Shown in pieces: positions 20,139 to 30,071 of a DNA stretch of 64,000 bases (its first letter is position 1; each line of letters begins with the position of its first letter). A model generated the notes under the pieces. The model saw only the letters and a program-made list of their open reading frames with translations, searched no databases and was not told the origin of the DNA. The DNA comes from Rubrobacter marinus (GTDB lineage Bacteria; Actinomycetota; Rubrobacteria; Rubrobacterales; Rubrobacteraceae): NCBI RefSeq assembly GCF_011492965.1, contig NZ_CP045121.1, forward strand, positions 3,348,001 to 3,412,000, read 5' to 3'. A program made the translations under genes and the position numbers.

Positions 20139-20573
20139 TCACCTCGCATGTCGCCCTTTGTCGGAGCAGACTCCCGAACCCGCAGCGTCGAGATCGGTAA
20201 GGACGCGCTGTGCCGCGGCGAAGGCGGCGTTGGCGGCCGGCACGCCGCAGTACACCGCGCACTGTAGCAATACTTCTGCTATCTCGTCCTCCGTCAGCCC
20301 GTTGCGCAGGGCCGCGCGGACGTGCAGCTCGAGCTCCTCCATCTTGCCCAGGGCCACCATCGCGGTCATGGTGACGCAGCTTCGCGTGCGGCGGTCGAGG
20401 CCGGGGCGCGCCCAGATCTCGCCCCACGCGTACCGCGTGATGAAGTCCTGGAAGTCCCCGGTGAACGGCGTGGTGCGCGCGACCGCCCGGTCCACGTGGG
20501 CGTCGCCCAAGACCTCCCGCCGGACCCGCATCCCCCGCTCGCGGCGCTGGTCGTCCGTGCCGCCTTCGCTCAC
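20139..20573 (-). CDS. pcaC: 4-carboxymuconolactone decarboxylase
   Basis: Small all-helical carboxymuconolactone decarboxylase of 144 residues, standing alone rather than fused to PcaD as in some actinobacteria. It decarboxylates 4-carboxymuconolactone to 3-oxoadipate enol-lactone. Visible family motifs are RRTRSCVTMTAMVALGK and LRNGLTEDEIAEVLLQCAVY, with CGVPAANAAF in the last helix. GTG 20573 lies 4 bases after the pcaD stop, so it is coupled to that gene. Confidence 0.9.
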   Translation of the reverse strand: MSEGGTDDQRRERGMRVRREVLGDAHVDRAVARTTPFTGDFQDFITRYAWGEIWARPGLDRRTRSCVTMTAMVALGKMEELELHVRAALRNGLTEDEIAEVLLQCAVYCGVPAANAAFAAAQRVLTDLDAAGSGVCSDKGRHAR

Positions 20574-20577
20574 CGTC

Positions 20578-21361
20578 TCAGCCGCCCTTCCGGAGGGGCT
20601 CCAGGTGGTCCAGGATCTCGCCCGTAACCTCCTCCGGCCTCTCGACGTTGGCGATGTGCGCCGCCCGCTCGATCACGGCGAGGCGGGCGTCGGGGATGCC
20701 GCTGCGGATAACCTCGGCCTCCTCGACGGGGGCGGCGGGGTCGTCGGCGCCGGCGACCACGAGCGTCGGGGCCGCGATGTCGCCGAGCCCGGGCCCGAGG
20801 TCGGCGTCCCTTATCGCCTCGCAGCACGCCGCGTAGCCCTCGGGGGCGAGTTTCGGAGCATCCGCCCGCCCACCCAAGACGTCGGGCCGCTCCTCACGGA
20901 GGGCCGGCGTGAACCAGCGCTCCAGCACCGCGTCGGAGACCGCGTCGACGCCCCCGCCCGGACGGCCTTAGCGCGCGCCTCCCAGGCGTCGGGCGGGTCG
21001 AAGCGGGCGGCGGTGCAGAGGAGGACGAGGCGCTCGACGCGCTCGGGCGCCGCGCTCCCGAGCCACATCCCGACCATCCCGCCGATGGAGAGGCCCGCGA
21101 AGGAGAAGCGCTCGACGCCGAGGCGGTCCATCAGCGCGAGCACGTCGCGCCCGAGGTCGTCCATCCCGTAGGGGCCGGGGGGACGGGCGAGGCGCCCTGG
21201 CCGCGGTGGTCGTAGCGCACGAGGCGGAAGCGCTCGCGGAGGGCGGGGGCCTGGGGGTCCCACATCTCCAGCGTCGTGCCAAGGGAGTTCGCCAGCACGA
21301 GGACGGGCGCGTCCTCGGGGCCCTCGATGCGGTGGTGGAGCGAGACGGTCTCTCCCGTCAT
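20578..21361 (-). pseudogene. pcaD: 3-oxoadipate enol-lactonase, apparent frameshifts
   Basis: Alpha/beta hydrolase of about 262 residues opening 3-oxoadipate enol-lactone. ATG 21361 precedes TGETVSLHHRIEG. Motifs: LANSLGTTLEMWD and RYDHRGQGAS, nucleophile elbow GLSIGGMVG, Asp in VVAGADDPA and His in IERAAHIANVE. Two one-base losses break the frame, in the G6 run at 21177-21182 (restoring PGPYGMDDLGRD) and the C5 run at 20951-20955 (restoring GGVDAVSDAVLERWF). It is the first gene of the pca operon and divergent from the LysR gene at 21749. Confidence 0.83.
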
Positions 21362-21748
21362 GTACCGACCTTCCCGAGCGTCGAGCGTCGGCTCGACCAA
21401 GATTTCCTCCCGCAGGGAGCTTGCTTTCTCGAACGTCCGGCGGAGGGCGGCTTTCACGAACACGAGGGGCGCTGGTGGCTCAAATTGCTGTCCAACTCCC
21501 CTACCGAGCCCCGCCTACGAACGCGAGCATGGTGCCCGAGAGGATCTTCGAGAGTGTACCTGCCTTCTTCGCCGCGCCCGCTTGCGGCAGTGGCTCCCCT
21601 CGCCTGCTTCGCCACACGTTGTGCCCCTTCCCATTCCTGTTTTTGCTACGAGGGTATTTTGTTGACTTGCGGGTGAGACGTCCAATACTAATTTGTCGAC
21701 CGTAGCATACGTTCTAGGTATCATGTACCCGTGGTGTACGGCTCTCCA
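21362..21748. promoter_or_regulatory. Divergent pcaD/LysR region with conserved LysR box
   Basis: A 387-base gap without a convincing gene. GTCCAATACTAATTTGTCGA at 21680-21699 closely matches the sequence at 30257-30276 upstream of another LysR gene and lies 69 bases before the regulator start. It is a candidate operator for the regulator and the pca operon promoter. Confidence 0.6.
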
Positions 21749-22666
21749 ATGGACCTGCGGCGCCTCCGCTACTTCGTGGTAGTGGCCGAGGAGCAGAACT
21801 TCAGCCGTGCGGCCGAGAGGCTGCTCATGGCACAGCCTCCGCTCTCCGACCAAATTAAACGCCTCGAAGGGGCCATCGGGGCCAAACTCTTCGACCGTTC
21901 GAGACGCGGCGCGCGCCTGACGGAAGCGGGCGAGCTACTTCTAATGGAGGCGCGGCGGCTCTTGGCGCAGGCCGATCAAGCGGCCGAGATGGTGCGTAGG
22001 GTGGGCGACGGGGAGGTGGGCCGTTTGGCGCTAGGGTTCGTCCCTTCGGCCTCCAACAGCGTGTTGTCGCCGGTGTTGTGCGAGTTTCGGGAGCGGTACC
22101 CCGACGTGCAACTCTACCTGCAGGAGATGAACCCGGATTGGTTGGTCGACGGCCTGCACGCAGGCCGTGTGGACCTAAGCTTTTTGTACTTGCCGTTCGA
22201 AGACGACACTCTCTTGCATCGTCCTGTCTCGCACGAGCCGCTGGTCGTCGCCCTGCCCGAGATGCACAAGCTGGCCACGGAGGAGGAAGTGGACTTGCGC
22301 GAACTCGCGGACCAACCGTTCGTGCTGCCTGCGCGCTGGCACATGCCCGGGCTGCACGCGAAGGTCGTAGAGGCGTGCCGCAAGGCGGGTTTCGAACCGA
22401 AGGCGGTACAAAAAGAGGTCTGGCTTATGCAGACCGTCGTGGGGTTGGTAGCAGGCGGCATGGGCGTCGCGCTGGTCCCGGCCTCGCTACGGAACCTCGC
22501 TAGGGCCGGCGTCGTCTACAAGACGGTGCACGGCTTCTCGCCCACGGTGGAGATGGGCGTCGTCTGGCGGCCCCAGGAGAGGAATCCGGTTGTGCACTCC
22601 TTCCTTAGGATCGTGGACGAAATCTGCTGCGGCGGTAACGAGGGTTTCGATCCGACCTCGGCTTAG
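21749..22666 (+). CDS. LysR-family regulator, probable pca activator
   Basis: LysR regulator of about 305 residues. ATG 21749 gives the family start MDLRRLRYFVVVAEEQNF; the preceding in-frame start adds residues that do not align. The helix-turn-helix includes MAQPPLSDQIKRLEGAIG. The effector domain has the BenM/CatM-like features SASNSVLSPV and PLVVALPEMH. Divergent from the pca operon, so it probably answers to protocatechuate or a muconate-type intermediate. It is a close paralogue of the regulators at 30308 and 31705. Confidence 0.9.
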   Translation: MDLRRLRYFVVVAEEQNFSRAAERLLMAQPPLSDQIKRLEGAIGAKLFDRSRRGARLTEAGELLLMEARRLLAQADQAAEMVRRVGDGEVGRLALGFVPSASNSVLSPVLCEFRERYPDVQLYLQEMNPDWLVDGLHAGRVDLSFLYLPFEDDTLLHRPVSHEPLVVALPEMHKLATEEEVDLRELADQPFVLPARWHMPGLHAKVVEACRKAGFEPKAVQKEVWLMQTVVGLVAGGMGVALVPASLRNLARAGVVYKTVHGFSPTVEMGVVWRPQERNPVVHSFLRIVDEICCGGNEGFDPTSA

Positions 22667-22905
22667 ACGCGAGGACCGTGCATCCGCCTAAAGCCAACAC
22701 GCAAACGACAGCACCTTCTTCAGGACATCGGTGAGATCCCAGCCTTATGGCCGTGACCGGATGCTCACGGCGGTGAGCTGTTACGCCACGGGGATCGGTA
22801 GGAACGCGAGATTCTGCAAATTGCACCACAGAGCCTGAGCGCCCGGATCAGCGCCAAAGGCCGGCCAACACCGCCGGGCTCAACTTCGCCGTCCTCGCGG
22901 CCTGG

Positions 22906-23090
22906 TCATTCGATCGCGCTGCCCCCGTAGCCGAGAAGCGCAAGGCGATGCGCGTAGGCGGTGTAGAGCTCGGGGTAGGTGGGCGTCTCAAGGAGCAGCA
23001 TCGGCTTTGGACCTCTTCGGGTTGGCGAAGGCCGCTGATCCAAGGACCGAAGACGCCAGCGCCGCGTCGAGGAGGGAGGCCTCGGGGCGG
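22906..23090 (-). pseudogene. C-terminal protein remnant, unrecognised
   Basis: Within the 22667-23372 gap the minus strand holds coding-like sequence: SVLGSAAFANPKRS, then after a one-base shift PMLLLETPTYPELYTAYAHR and a stop at 22906-22908. It looks like the last 60 or so codons of a lost gene. I cannot name the family. The rest of the gap shows no convincing gene. Confidence 0.35.
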
Positions 23091-23372
23091 GCTCTGCAGA
23101 GCCCGCCGTTCGCGCTTGAAGAGCACTCTGCTAACCTCATGGCCTCGCGTTCGGCCCTTCGTGTAAAAACCTTTTGTATACCGGCTCGGCGTTTGTTTCC
23201 CCGAGGGTCGAGGTGACGTGGCGTCGGTCGACTCGTCGGCACGGCGCATGGCGGGGCTACCGCCTTGCGCCGTGCGTAAGACGGGTAGCTCTCTCGGGCT
23301 CTTGAGCGCGAGCACCGTCGGAAGCTTTCGTCCAACGCCGTAGTGCCGTCTGGAAACGGATCCTGGGATTTC

Positions 23373-24344
23373 CTACTCGGGGACGAGTTCGCTGGCGTCT
23401 GGCGGGCTCTTGAGCACATCAAACCTCCCTGCGCTGTCGAGGGGAGGTTGTACCAACGCCGGATCGAAGGTTTCCGCGTTGACCGCGCGGGTCATCCCGT
23501 TCGCCGTCTCCGCCGAGATCTCCGTGTACTTCTCGAGTATCTTCGCGGACTCCTCAGGGTTGTCGTTGGCCCATTTGCCTGCTTCTTGTATGGCCTGGGC
23601 GAACTTGTCGGCGACCTCGGGGTTCTGCTCGGCCCAGTCGCTCGTCGAGAAGTACGCGGTGATGAGGAACTCGTCAGCGACGGCACTGTAGGCGTCGCCG
23701 AGGACGCGCGCGTCGCCCGAGGCCTGCGTCAGCGCGGGTTCGGCGACTACGGCTGCGTCGGCCCTCCCCTCCGCGAGCGCGGCTCCCATCTGCGGGAAGG
23801 GCAACTCTATGAACCGCACGGAGCTTGCGTCGCCGCCGTTCTCGTCGATCCAGGCCCGCGCGCCGACCTCGGTAATGTTCTTGAGACCGTTGACCGCGAC
23901 CACCTTACCGTTGAGATCGGCGGCCGATTGTATCGGGGAGTCTTTCGCGACCATGAGCGCCGTGGAAGGGGCTTCGCTGGAGTAAACCGCTCCGGGGGCG
24001 ACGAGGTTGAGCGGCAGGCCGCGCTCGATGGCGGTTGCCACCGAGACCACGTTGGAGCAACCTATGTCGAGGCTGCCGGACTGGACCGCCGAGACGATGG
24101 CCGCGCCGTTGGTTATCGACTGCACCTCGACGTTGAGGCCGACGTCCTCGAAGAAGCCCCTGTCCTTGGCGTAGAAGACCTGGGCTTCCGCGTCGATCGG
24201 GATCGTGCCGACGCGTACGGTGGTCGTCCCGTCGGCAGATTGGGCCTGTCCGCTCTGGCCGCCGCAGCCTACCAGGACGAAAGCCAGGGCCAAGACGAAC
24301 GGGACAAGCAGAAACTTCTTCAGTTTTCGGAGTAACGATGGCAA
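23373..24344 (-). CDS. ABC transporter substrate-binding lipoprotein (nitrate/sulfonate/taurine type)
   Basis: Periplasmic-binding-protein type II lipoprotein of about 323 residues, of the SsuA/NMT1 class. TTG 24344 is taken as the start because AGAAAGGAG lies six bases upstream; it begins one base after the ATPase stop. The lipobox is LVGC. The mature part has the class features VRVGTIPIDAEAQVFYAKDR, then GALDIG-like GSLDIGCSN and VAVNGLKNITE. It would capture an anionic organic substrate, probably an aromatic acid given the adjacent dioxygenase, for the two permeases and ATPase encoded upstream. Confidence 0.88.
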   Translation of the reverse strand: MPSLLRKLKKFLLVPFVLALAFVLVGCGGQSGQAQSADGTTTVRVGTIPIDAEAQVFYAKDRGFFEDVGLNVEVQSITNGAAIVSAVQSGSLDIGCSNVVSVATAIERGLPLNLVAPGAVYSSEAPSTALMVAKDSPIQSAADLNGKVVAVNGLKNITEVGARAWIDENGGDASSVRFIELPFPQMGAALAEGRADAAVVAEPALTQASGDARVLGDAYSAVADEFLITAYFSTSDWAEQNPEVADKFAQAIQEAGKWANDNPEESAKILEKYTEISAETANGMTRAVNAETFDPALVQPPLDSAGRFDVLKSPPDASELVPE

Positions 24345-24345
24345 C

Positions 24346-25211
24346 TTAGACTCCTTTCTCCTCGACACGAAGCTTGAGATCGGAAGCTTTCTCGTCCTTC
24401 CCGGGCGGGTGGGTGATCAGCCCGTGGATCTCGTTGCGCAGCTTCAGGAAGTCCGGGTCGCTGCGCGTCTTCGTCTGCTCGCGTGGGCGGGGGAGGTCGA
24501 CGGGGACCTCGCTTATGACAACCGAGGGCGGCTTGCCGAGGACGAACACACGGTCGGAGAGGTAGACAGCCTCGTCTATGTCGTGGGTGACTAGGAGCAC
24601 TGTGATGCCGTACTTGGCGCGCAGCCTGAGGACGAGGTCCTCCAGGCCCTCCCTCGTCAACGCGTCGACCGACGCGAACGGCTCGTCGAGGAGCAGTATC
24701 TCCGGGCGGAAGGCCACGGAGCGGGCTATAGCGACGCGCTGCTGCATCCCCCCCGAGAGCTGCCAGGGATAGCTGTGCGCGAAGTTCGTCAGGCCCACGG
24801 CCTCTATGGCCTCGTTTACCCTCTGCTCCTTCTCGGCCTTGTCGAGACCATTCTGCTTCTTCAAGGGGAACATCACGTTGCCGAGGACCGTAAGCCACGG
24901 AAAAAGCGAGCGGCTGTAATCCTGGAAGACCAGGACCATCTCGGGCGGAGGCGCGCTGATGCGCTGCCCGTGCAGGACGACCTGCCCCGAGGACGGCTCC
25001 AGCAGGTTGCAGATGGATTTGAGCAGGGTCGTCTTCCCGCAACCCGACGGCCCACGATCGAGATGAACTCCCTCTCCCGCACGTCGAGGGAGATCTCCTT
25101 TACCGCGAGCGGGCCGTTCTCCCCGTAGCGTTTCTGCAGGCTCTGGACCTCCAACACCACTGTGTCGGTCGGCCTGTGCTGCGTGGTGTGCATGGACCGT
25201 TCGGTAGACAC
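24346..25211 (-). pseudogene. ABC transporter ATP-binding protein, apparent frameshift
   Basis: SsuB/TauB-type ATPase of about 288 residues energising the neighbouring importer. GTG 25211 follows AAGGAGG; a GTG at 25244 overlaps the permease stop and is an alternative. The N-terminal part reads to EFISIVG, where one base missing at 25049-25053 breaks Walker A; restored it reads GPSGCGKTTLL. Downstream are the Q-loop FQDYSRSLFPW, the signature LSGGMQQRVAIARS and Walker B EILLLDEPF, then the His switch LVTHDIDEAV. All catalytic motifs are therefore present. Confidence 0.83.
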
Positions 25212-25240
25212 GAAGCCTCCTTGATCTGGTCGCGCTTGCT

Positions 25241-26014
25241 TCACGATTGCTGCCCCGCCTGCCCGTGATGCCAGGAGAGGACCCTGGCTTCGAGCAAGAG
25301 GAAAAGGTTGTTCAGCCCGTAGCCCAGGATCCCGAGCAGAAGGATGCCGCCGAACATCTGGGGGACGGCGAAGGTCCGCTGGGCGTCGAGTATGTAGTAT
25401 CCGAGGCCGTTGGTGCTGCCTATCATCTCGGAGATCACGACCATGATCAGGGCTAGAGCCAGCCCGACGCGCAGCCCCGTGAAGATCATGGGCAGGGCCG
25501 ACGGGAAGACGACCCGTCGTATGGCCTCCAAACGCCCCAGCCCGAAGTTCCTCGCGGTGTCGAGGCGCTCCTGGCTGATGCTCCTCGCGCCGTCAGCGCT
25601 GTTTAGGAGGACGGGCCAGAACACCCCGAACACGATCACGGTGATCTTCATCGTGTCTCCGATGCCTAAGAGCAGCAGGCCGACGGGGATGATGATCGGC
25701 GGCGGTATGGCGCGCAGGAACTCGAAGAACGGATCCAGCGTCTCGAACAACCCCCTGTACGACCCGATGAGCACCCCTATGACGACGCCGAGCACGGAGG
25801 CGATGAGGTAACCGATGAACATGCGCACGAGGCTCGGGACGGCGTGCTCCGCGAAGAGGGGCGAGAACCAGTCCTGGTAGAAGGTAGCGAGGATCGTGCT
25901 GAATGGCGGGAAGTAGAACGACTGGGCCTGACGGGCAAAAAGCTCCCAGATGATTAGCACGAGCGCCAGCGTGAGAAAGCCGATGGCGTTGTCCTTTACC
26001 TTAGTAAGCTTCAT
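25241..26014 (-). CDS. ABC transporter permease (SsuC type), second of two
   Basis: Integral membrane protein of 257 residues with about six hydrophobic helices, of the BPD_transp_1 class. ATG 26014 follows AAGGAG. The EAA-type coupling loop is around SQERLDTARNFGLGRLEAIR, which contacts the ATPase. It is the second of two permeases in the operon; together they would form a heterodimeric channel, whereas many SsuABC importers use a homodimer. The stop overlaps a possible GTG start of the ATPase. Confidence 0.88.
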   Translation of the reverse strand: MKLTKVKDNAIGFLTLALVLIIWELFARQAQSFYFPPFSTILATFYQDWFSPLFAEHAVPSLVRMFIGYLIASVLGVVIGVLIGSYRGLFETLDPFFEFLRAIPPPIIIPVGLLLLGIGDTMKITVIVFGVFWPVLLNSADGARSISQERLDTARNFGLGRLEAIRRVVFPSALPMIFTGLRVGLALALIMVVISEMIGSTNGLGYYILDAQRTFAVPQMFGGILLLGILGYGLNNLFLLLEARVLSWHHGQAGQQS

Positions 26015-26022
26015 GCTTCTCC

Positions 26023-26814
26023 TTACGTTGCCCGGTTGCGGTAGCCGGCCCCCCAGAACAGGGCTTTACCCTCGATCTTCCTGAACAGGACGTTCAGCGC
26101 GTACCCGAGGATGCCCGCGAACAGGATCCCCGCGTACATCTCGGGGAGCTGGGCGGCCTGCTCCGTCTGGGCGACGTAGTAGCCTATGCCGCTGTTGCCG
26201 GCTATGAGTTCGGCCGTGATGGTGAGGACCAGGGCGATGGCCGCACTCGTGCGGAAGCCCGTGGCGATGCTCGGGAGCGCGGAGGGCAGGGTTACCCGCC
26301 AGAGTATCGCGGCCCTCGAGAGGCCGAAATTACGCGCCGTGTCGATCGCCACCGGATCTATGCCCCTGACCCCGTAGTACGTGTTTATCAGGATCGGCCA
26401 GAACGCCGCGAAGGCGATAACGGAGACCCGCATCCCGTACCCGAGGCCGAAGAGGAGGATGGCCAGCGGGATGAGCGAGACCGCCGGCACGGGACGAAGC
26501 AGCTCGACGACGACCTTGACGGCATTGTCGAAGGTCCTGAACGTTCCCATGAGGACGCCCACAAAGACGGCCAGGACCGTTGCCAATGCGAGACCCTCCG
26601 CGTAGGCGAGGAGCGTCGCGCCGACCTGGCCCGAGATTTCGCCAGACACGATTCCCCCAAAGAGGGCGCCAAAAATCTCGGTCGGAGGAGGAAAATATTC
26701 GGAGATCAGCCCCGCCCGCGTTACCGCCTCGAGCAGCGCCGTAACGAGCAGGACGAAGGCCCACCCCTTGACGTTGATCGCCTGCAGGACACGGCTCTGG
26801 CTCCCTTTACCCAT
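26023..26814 (-). CDS. ABC transporter permease (SsuC type), first of two
   Basis: Membrane permease of about 263 residues with six predicted helices and the coupling loop GIDPVAIDTARNFGLSRAAI. ATG 26814 overlaps the last codons of the alcohol dehydrogenase gene; GTG 26823 is an alternative start. It resembles the next permease throughout, suggesting tandem duplication. Context ties the importer to the alcohol dehydrogenase and ring-hydroxylating dioxygenase upstream in what looks like one transcription unit from 30071 to 23373. Confidence 0.88.
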   Translation of the reverse strand: MGKGSQSRVLQAINVKGWAFVLLVTALLEAVTRAGLISEYFPPPTEIFGALFGGIVSGEISGQVGATLLAYAEGLALATVLAVFVGVLMGTFRTFDNAVKVVVELLRPVPAVSLIPLAILLFGLGYGMRVSVIAFAAFWPILINTYYGVRGIDPVAIDTARNFGLSRAAILWRVTLPSALPSIATGFRTSAAIALVLTITAELIAGNSGIGYYVAQTEQAAQLPEMYAGILFAGILGYALNVLFRKIEGKALFWGAGYRNRAT

Positions 26815-27998
26815 CGCGCTCACCCGCCTTCGCCTCGATCTTCTCCGCTCGCCCCACCTTTTCGCGCTCCAGCACGGGCAGCACGCTGAGGTGGATGGCG
26901 TTCCGGTCGCCCTTGCCGCCTATCGTGCTCAGGGCTCGCCCGACCTCCTCCAACGGGTAGAGGTGGGTGAGCATCTTCTCGAGCGGGTACCTCCCGGACT
27001 CTATGATCTTGATCGCCGGTGCCACCGAGCGCAGGTCGTGCCCGCGAACCCCCCTCACCGTCAGCTCTTTCCTGTAGATCGCCATGCTGTCGAAGGCGGG
27101 GACCGGCTCGTGCTTCTGACCGGCCAGGATGACGACGCCGAGCTTGCGCGTGAACTCGAGGGCCAGCGCGAGGGGCTCGGTCGTACCGGCCGAGACGTCC
27201 ACCACCACGTCGGCGAGGGCGCCGGCGGTGATCTCGCGGACCTTCCGGACGGCGTCTTCCTCCCGAACGTCTATTGTGTGGGTGGCCCCAAGGCTACGTG
27301 CCACCTCGAATCGCCTGGCGTCCTCCGTCAGGCCGGTGACGATGATGCACGAGGCCCCGGCCTCCTTCGCGGCCACCACGCACCCGAGGCCGTGCTGGCC
27401 AGGACCCTGGATCACGACGGTGCTGCCGATGCCGACCCCGCCGACCTCCGTCATCCAACGTATGCCGTTCGCGATCGGGATGAAGAGCGGCCCCATCTCG
27501 GCCGGAACGTGATCCGCTATCTTGTAGAGTATCGAGTGCGGATGCAGGTACTGCAGTTCGCTGTAGCCTCCCCACAACGAGGGCGAGACAGACGTCGGGA
27601 CGGCGCCGTAACGCAGGTATTCTCCGGGTGCCGCAAGCATCGGGTCGCTGGCATCGCAGAGTCGGTAGTTCCCCGTAAGGCACATGGGGCAGTAACCGCA
27701 GGGGATGAACTCCTCGACGACGACCCTGTCGCCCTTCGAAACCCCCCAGCGCTTCGCGGCCTCCTCACCAACCTCGTGGATGCGACCGATGTTATGGTGG
27801 CCCTGGATCCGGGCTGAGGCGGTCCGTGCGCTGCGGGACCCTGCCTTATGCCCGCGTAGAAGGGCCAGTCGCTGCCGCACACCCGGAAGCCTCTACCTTT
27901 AGCAGGCCGTCGTTGTCCTTCACCCGCGGGACCGGAAACTCCCGGACCTCGGTCCGGCCCGGTCCCAGCGTAACCGCGGCTAGACATCTTTCAGGCAC
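26807..27998 (-). pseudogene. Zinc-dependent alcohol dehydrogenase, apparent frameshifts
   Basis: Medium-chain (MDR) dehydrogenase of about 397 residues, the length of a family that includes threonine and benzyl-alcohol dehydrogenases. GTG 27998 follows AAGGGGG. The catalytic zinc site starts VEASG-V-CGSD (one base missing at 27882-27884); a second shift near 27845-27848 precedes ARIQGHHNIGRIHEVG. The structural zinc site is FIPCGYCPMCLTGNYRLC and the nucleotide-binding motif VIQGPGQHGLGCV. It is a paralogue of the intact gene at 34301. It probably oxidises an alcohol or dihydrodiol made by the neighbouring dioxygenase. Confidence 0.8.
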
Positions 27999-28078
27999 CG
28001 CGTCCCCCTTCGAAATTCTCCGAGGATCGCGGCAACCGGTTCTTTTTGGGGGCAGCCTTTCTGAGGGTGCTCTGCGCC

Positions 28079-28282
28079 TCATTCTGGCCTCACGAACTCG
28101 GCGAAGTCGGCGTGCGCCCTCCTAGTCAGGCTCTCGACCTCCAAGGGGTCCAGGTAGATCTCCGAGCCGTCCTCGAGATCCCGAACCAGCAGCCTCGGCC
28201 CGTTGGCGGAGTCGTCTTTCATGATCTCGACGGAGGCGAACTCGTTTCTTAGCAATATTCTGTTGTTCTTCCCGTTCTCCAT
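28079..28282 (-). CDS. Small dioxygenase-associated hypothetical protein
   Basis: A 67-residue acidic protein with alternating hydrophobic and charged residues (NRILLRNEFASVEIMKDD, then EVESLTRRAHADFAEFV), suggesting a short beta-hairpin followed by a helix. It carries no cysteines, so it is not a Rieske or plant-type ferredoxin. It starts 14 bases after the dioxygenase small subunit and is probably co-translated with it. I do not recognise the family; an assembly or stability role for the oxygenase is a guess from position. Confidence 0.55.
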   Translation of the reverse strand: MENGKNNRILLRNEFASVEIMKDDSANGPRLLVRDLEDGSEIYLDPLEVESLTRRAHADFAEFVRPE

Positions 28283-28296
28283 GTCGGCGCGCCCTG

Positions 28297-28791
28297 CTAA
28301 ACCATGAACGTGAGGTTGTAGAGAGGGGACGCATTGTTGACCAGCATCGCCTTCTTGCGGCGTATTCGCAAGGCATCCTCGCCGAGGCGCAGGCGATGTT
28401 CGTACCGCCCCGCGAAGATGCGCTGCTCGTTGCGCCTTACCTCAAAGATCGCGAAGTTGGAGTAGACGACAACCTCCCCGTCCTCGGACTCCTCGACCTC
28501 TACGTTGCTGATCATGCGCCGGGTCCTCGACGGTGGGATTTGGGCGTGGGCTGGCCCGCGAACCAAGCGCCACACACGATCTTCCATGCGAAACCGGTCG
28601 TCGTAGAGGATGGACGTCTCGCGCTTTGGGTCCAGGTCGTCCTTGCCCTCCGGAATCCAGTACGTTGCGTCGTCCGTGAAAAGCTCCAGCCACTCGTCGA
28701 GTCGCATGTCGTCGAGCAAAGCCGCCTCCCTGAACAGGAAGTCCTCGGCTTCCTGACGGGAAAGCTTCTGCGTCTGCGGGGAAGATGTCAC
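28297..28791 (-). CDS. Aromatic ring-hydroxylating dioxygenase small (beta) subunit
   Basis: Beta subunit of about 164 residues with the SnoaL-like cone fold. GTG 28791 overlaps the large-subunit stop (GTGA). Recognisable regions are EAEDFLFREAALLDD, WLELFTDDATYWIP and the near-universal RTRRMISNVEV. It packs with the Rieske alpha subunit in an alpha3-beta3 oxygenase. No ferredoxin or reductase gene lies nearby, so electrons must come from proteins encoded elsewhere. Confidence 0.92.
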   Translation of the reverse strand: MTSSPQTQKLSRQEAEDFLFREAALLDDMRLDEWLELFTDDATYWIPEGKDDLDPKRETSILYDDRFRMEDRVWRLVRGPAHAQIPPSRTRRMISNVEVEESEDGEVVVYSNFAIFEVRRNEQRIFAGRYEHRLRLGEDALRIRRKKAMLVNNASPLYNLTFMV

Positions 28792-30071
28792 TTGGCCTCC
28801 CCGTCCATAGTCATGAGGCGCCTCCACTCGCGGTACTGGCCGCGCTGGGGAGTCTCGTCCGACGGTTGACCCCAGCGAGAGCCGTTTTCGAGCACCTTCT
28901 CGTCGTGGATGCCGCGCAGGAGCACAAGCCATTCGACACTCTCCGCCTTCAAGCCCTCCTGGACGCAAGCGAAGGCTTCGTAGTCGTCCGGCCCCACGAA
29001 ACCGGCCGCGGAGAAGCCCTCCTCGTGCTCGCGAAGGCGCTGCTCGTTCAACTCCTCGGGCGCCCCGTTCAGCATTACGGGGTACATGTTGACGACCGTC
29101 TTCGTCGGTGAGACGGGCCGAATGACCCTCACCTGGTTCAGGATAAGGTACAAGTTCGGGAAGATGAAGATGTTCATCTGGGCCATGAGCTCCCGAAAAC
29201 GCTCGGGCCCGTGCTTCTCTTCCAGCCGGGCGAAATACTCGGGATGAGCACTTTTGAGCTCGTCTATGGTCTTATCGCCGGCCTCGCGCGCCAATATGGC
29301 GTGACCGTTCGAGAATGCCTCGGTCCAACCCTTGCCCTCGTCCCTGGACGCGATCCTCGCGTGGACCCTGTCCTGGCTGCGTGCCTGTATCTTGAAGAAC
29401 GAGTCGTGGAGAAACATCGCGTGGTAGCCATCGACGCCGTTCTCCATCTGAAACTTCCAGTTGCCCGGGTACTCGTGCTGGTTGGCGCCGGCGGAGAGCG
29501 AAATCTCGCCCTCCACGGAAAGGTCTAAAAATGCGTCCACGTAGGGTTTTGCCTGCGCCAGGTAGCCAACAAGCCCTTCTATCTCCGGGTTGAAGCTTGC
29601 GAAGACGAGGCCACGGTAGTTCTCCACGCGTGGTACCTGCTGCAGGTTGAGCTCGCTGAGGTCGAAATCCTCGGGATAGCGCTTGCGCCGCGGAACGCCG
29701 ACAAGGTCGCCGGTATTCTTGAACGTCCAGCCGTGGTAGGGGCAACGGAAAAAGTTGCTGTTCCCCTTCGCCTCCCGGCAGACAATCGATCCTCGATGCG
29801 GACACCTGTTGACGAGTACCCGGATCTCCCCGTTCTCGTCTTTCGTCAGGATAACCGGCTGAGTACCGATGTAGGAGGCTTTGAAGTCGCCCGTGTTGGT
29901 CACCTCGGATTCGTGCCCGACGAATACCCAGGTCCTGTTGAAGATCCTTCGCATCTCCAGGTCGAAGACCTCGGGGTGAGAGTAGACACCTCGGTGAATG
30001 CGATCTTCCCGAACTAGATCGCCGGCGTCGATGCCAGCTTCGGGTCGGCCGGTCCTATCTAAGGTATCCAT
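28788..30071 (-). CDS. Aromatic ring-hydroxylating dioxygenase large (alpha) subunit
   Basis: Rieske non-haem iron oxygenase alpha subunit of 427 residues. The [2Fe-2S] site is CPHRGSIVC to RCPYHGW (Cys-x-His and Cys-x2-His) and the mononuclear iron ligands are in ENGVDGYHAMFLHDSF. Overall length and order suggest the benzoate/toluate/anthranilate 1,2-dioxygenase group. It would insert both oxygens of O2 into an aromatic acid. It is first in a probable operon with the beta subunit, a small protein, an alcohol dehydrogenase and an ABC importer. The LysR gene at 30308 is divergent and likely its activator. Confidence 0.92.
   Translation of the reverse strand: MDTLDRTGRPEAGIDAGDLVREDRIHRGVYSHPEVFDLEMRRIFNRTWVFVGHESEVTNTGDFKASYIGTQPVILTKDENGEIRVLVNRCPHRGSIVCREAKGNSNFFRCPYHGWTFKNTGDLVGVPRRKRYPEDFDLSELNLQQVPRVENYRGLVFASFNPEIEGLVGYLAQAKPYVDAFLDLSVEGEISLSAGANQHEYPGNWKFQMENGVDGYHAMFLHDSFFKIQARSQDRVHARIASRDEGKGWTEAFSNGHAILAREAGDKTIDELKSAHPEYFARLEEKHGPERFRELMAQMNIFIFPNLYLILNQVRVIRPVSPTKTVVNMYPVMLNGAPEELNEQRLREHEEGFSAAGFVGPDDYEAFACVQEGLKAESVEWLVLLRGIHDEKVLENGSRWGQPSDETPQRGQYREWRRLMTMDGEAK

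Noticed and set aside
22667..23372. Possible complete gene downstream of the LysR gene at 21749
   Set aside because: Only a C-terminal fragment (22906-23090) has coding character; frames are broken and no start fits.
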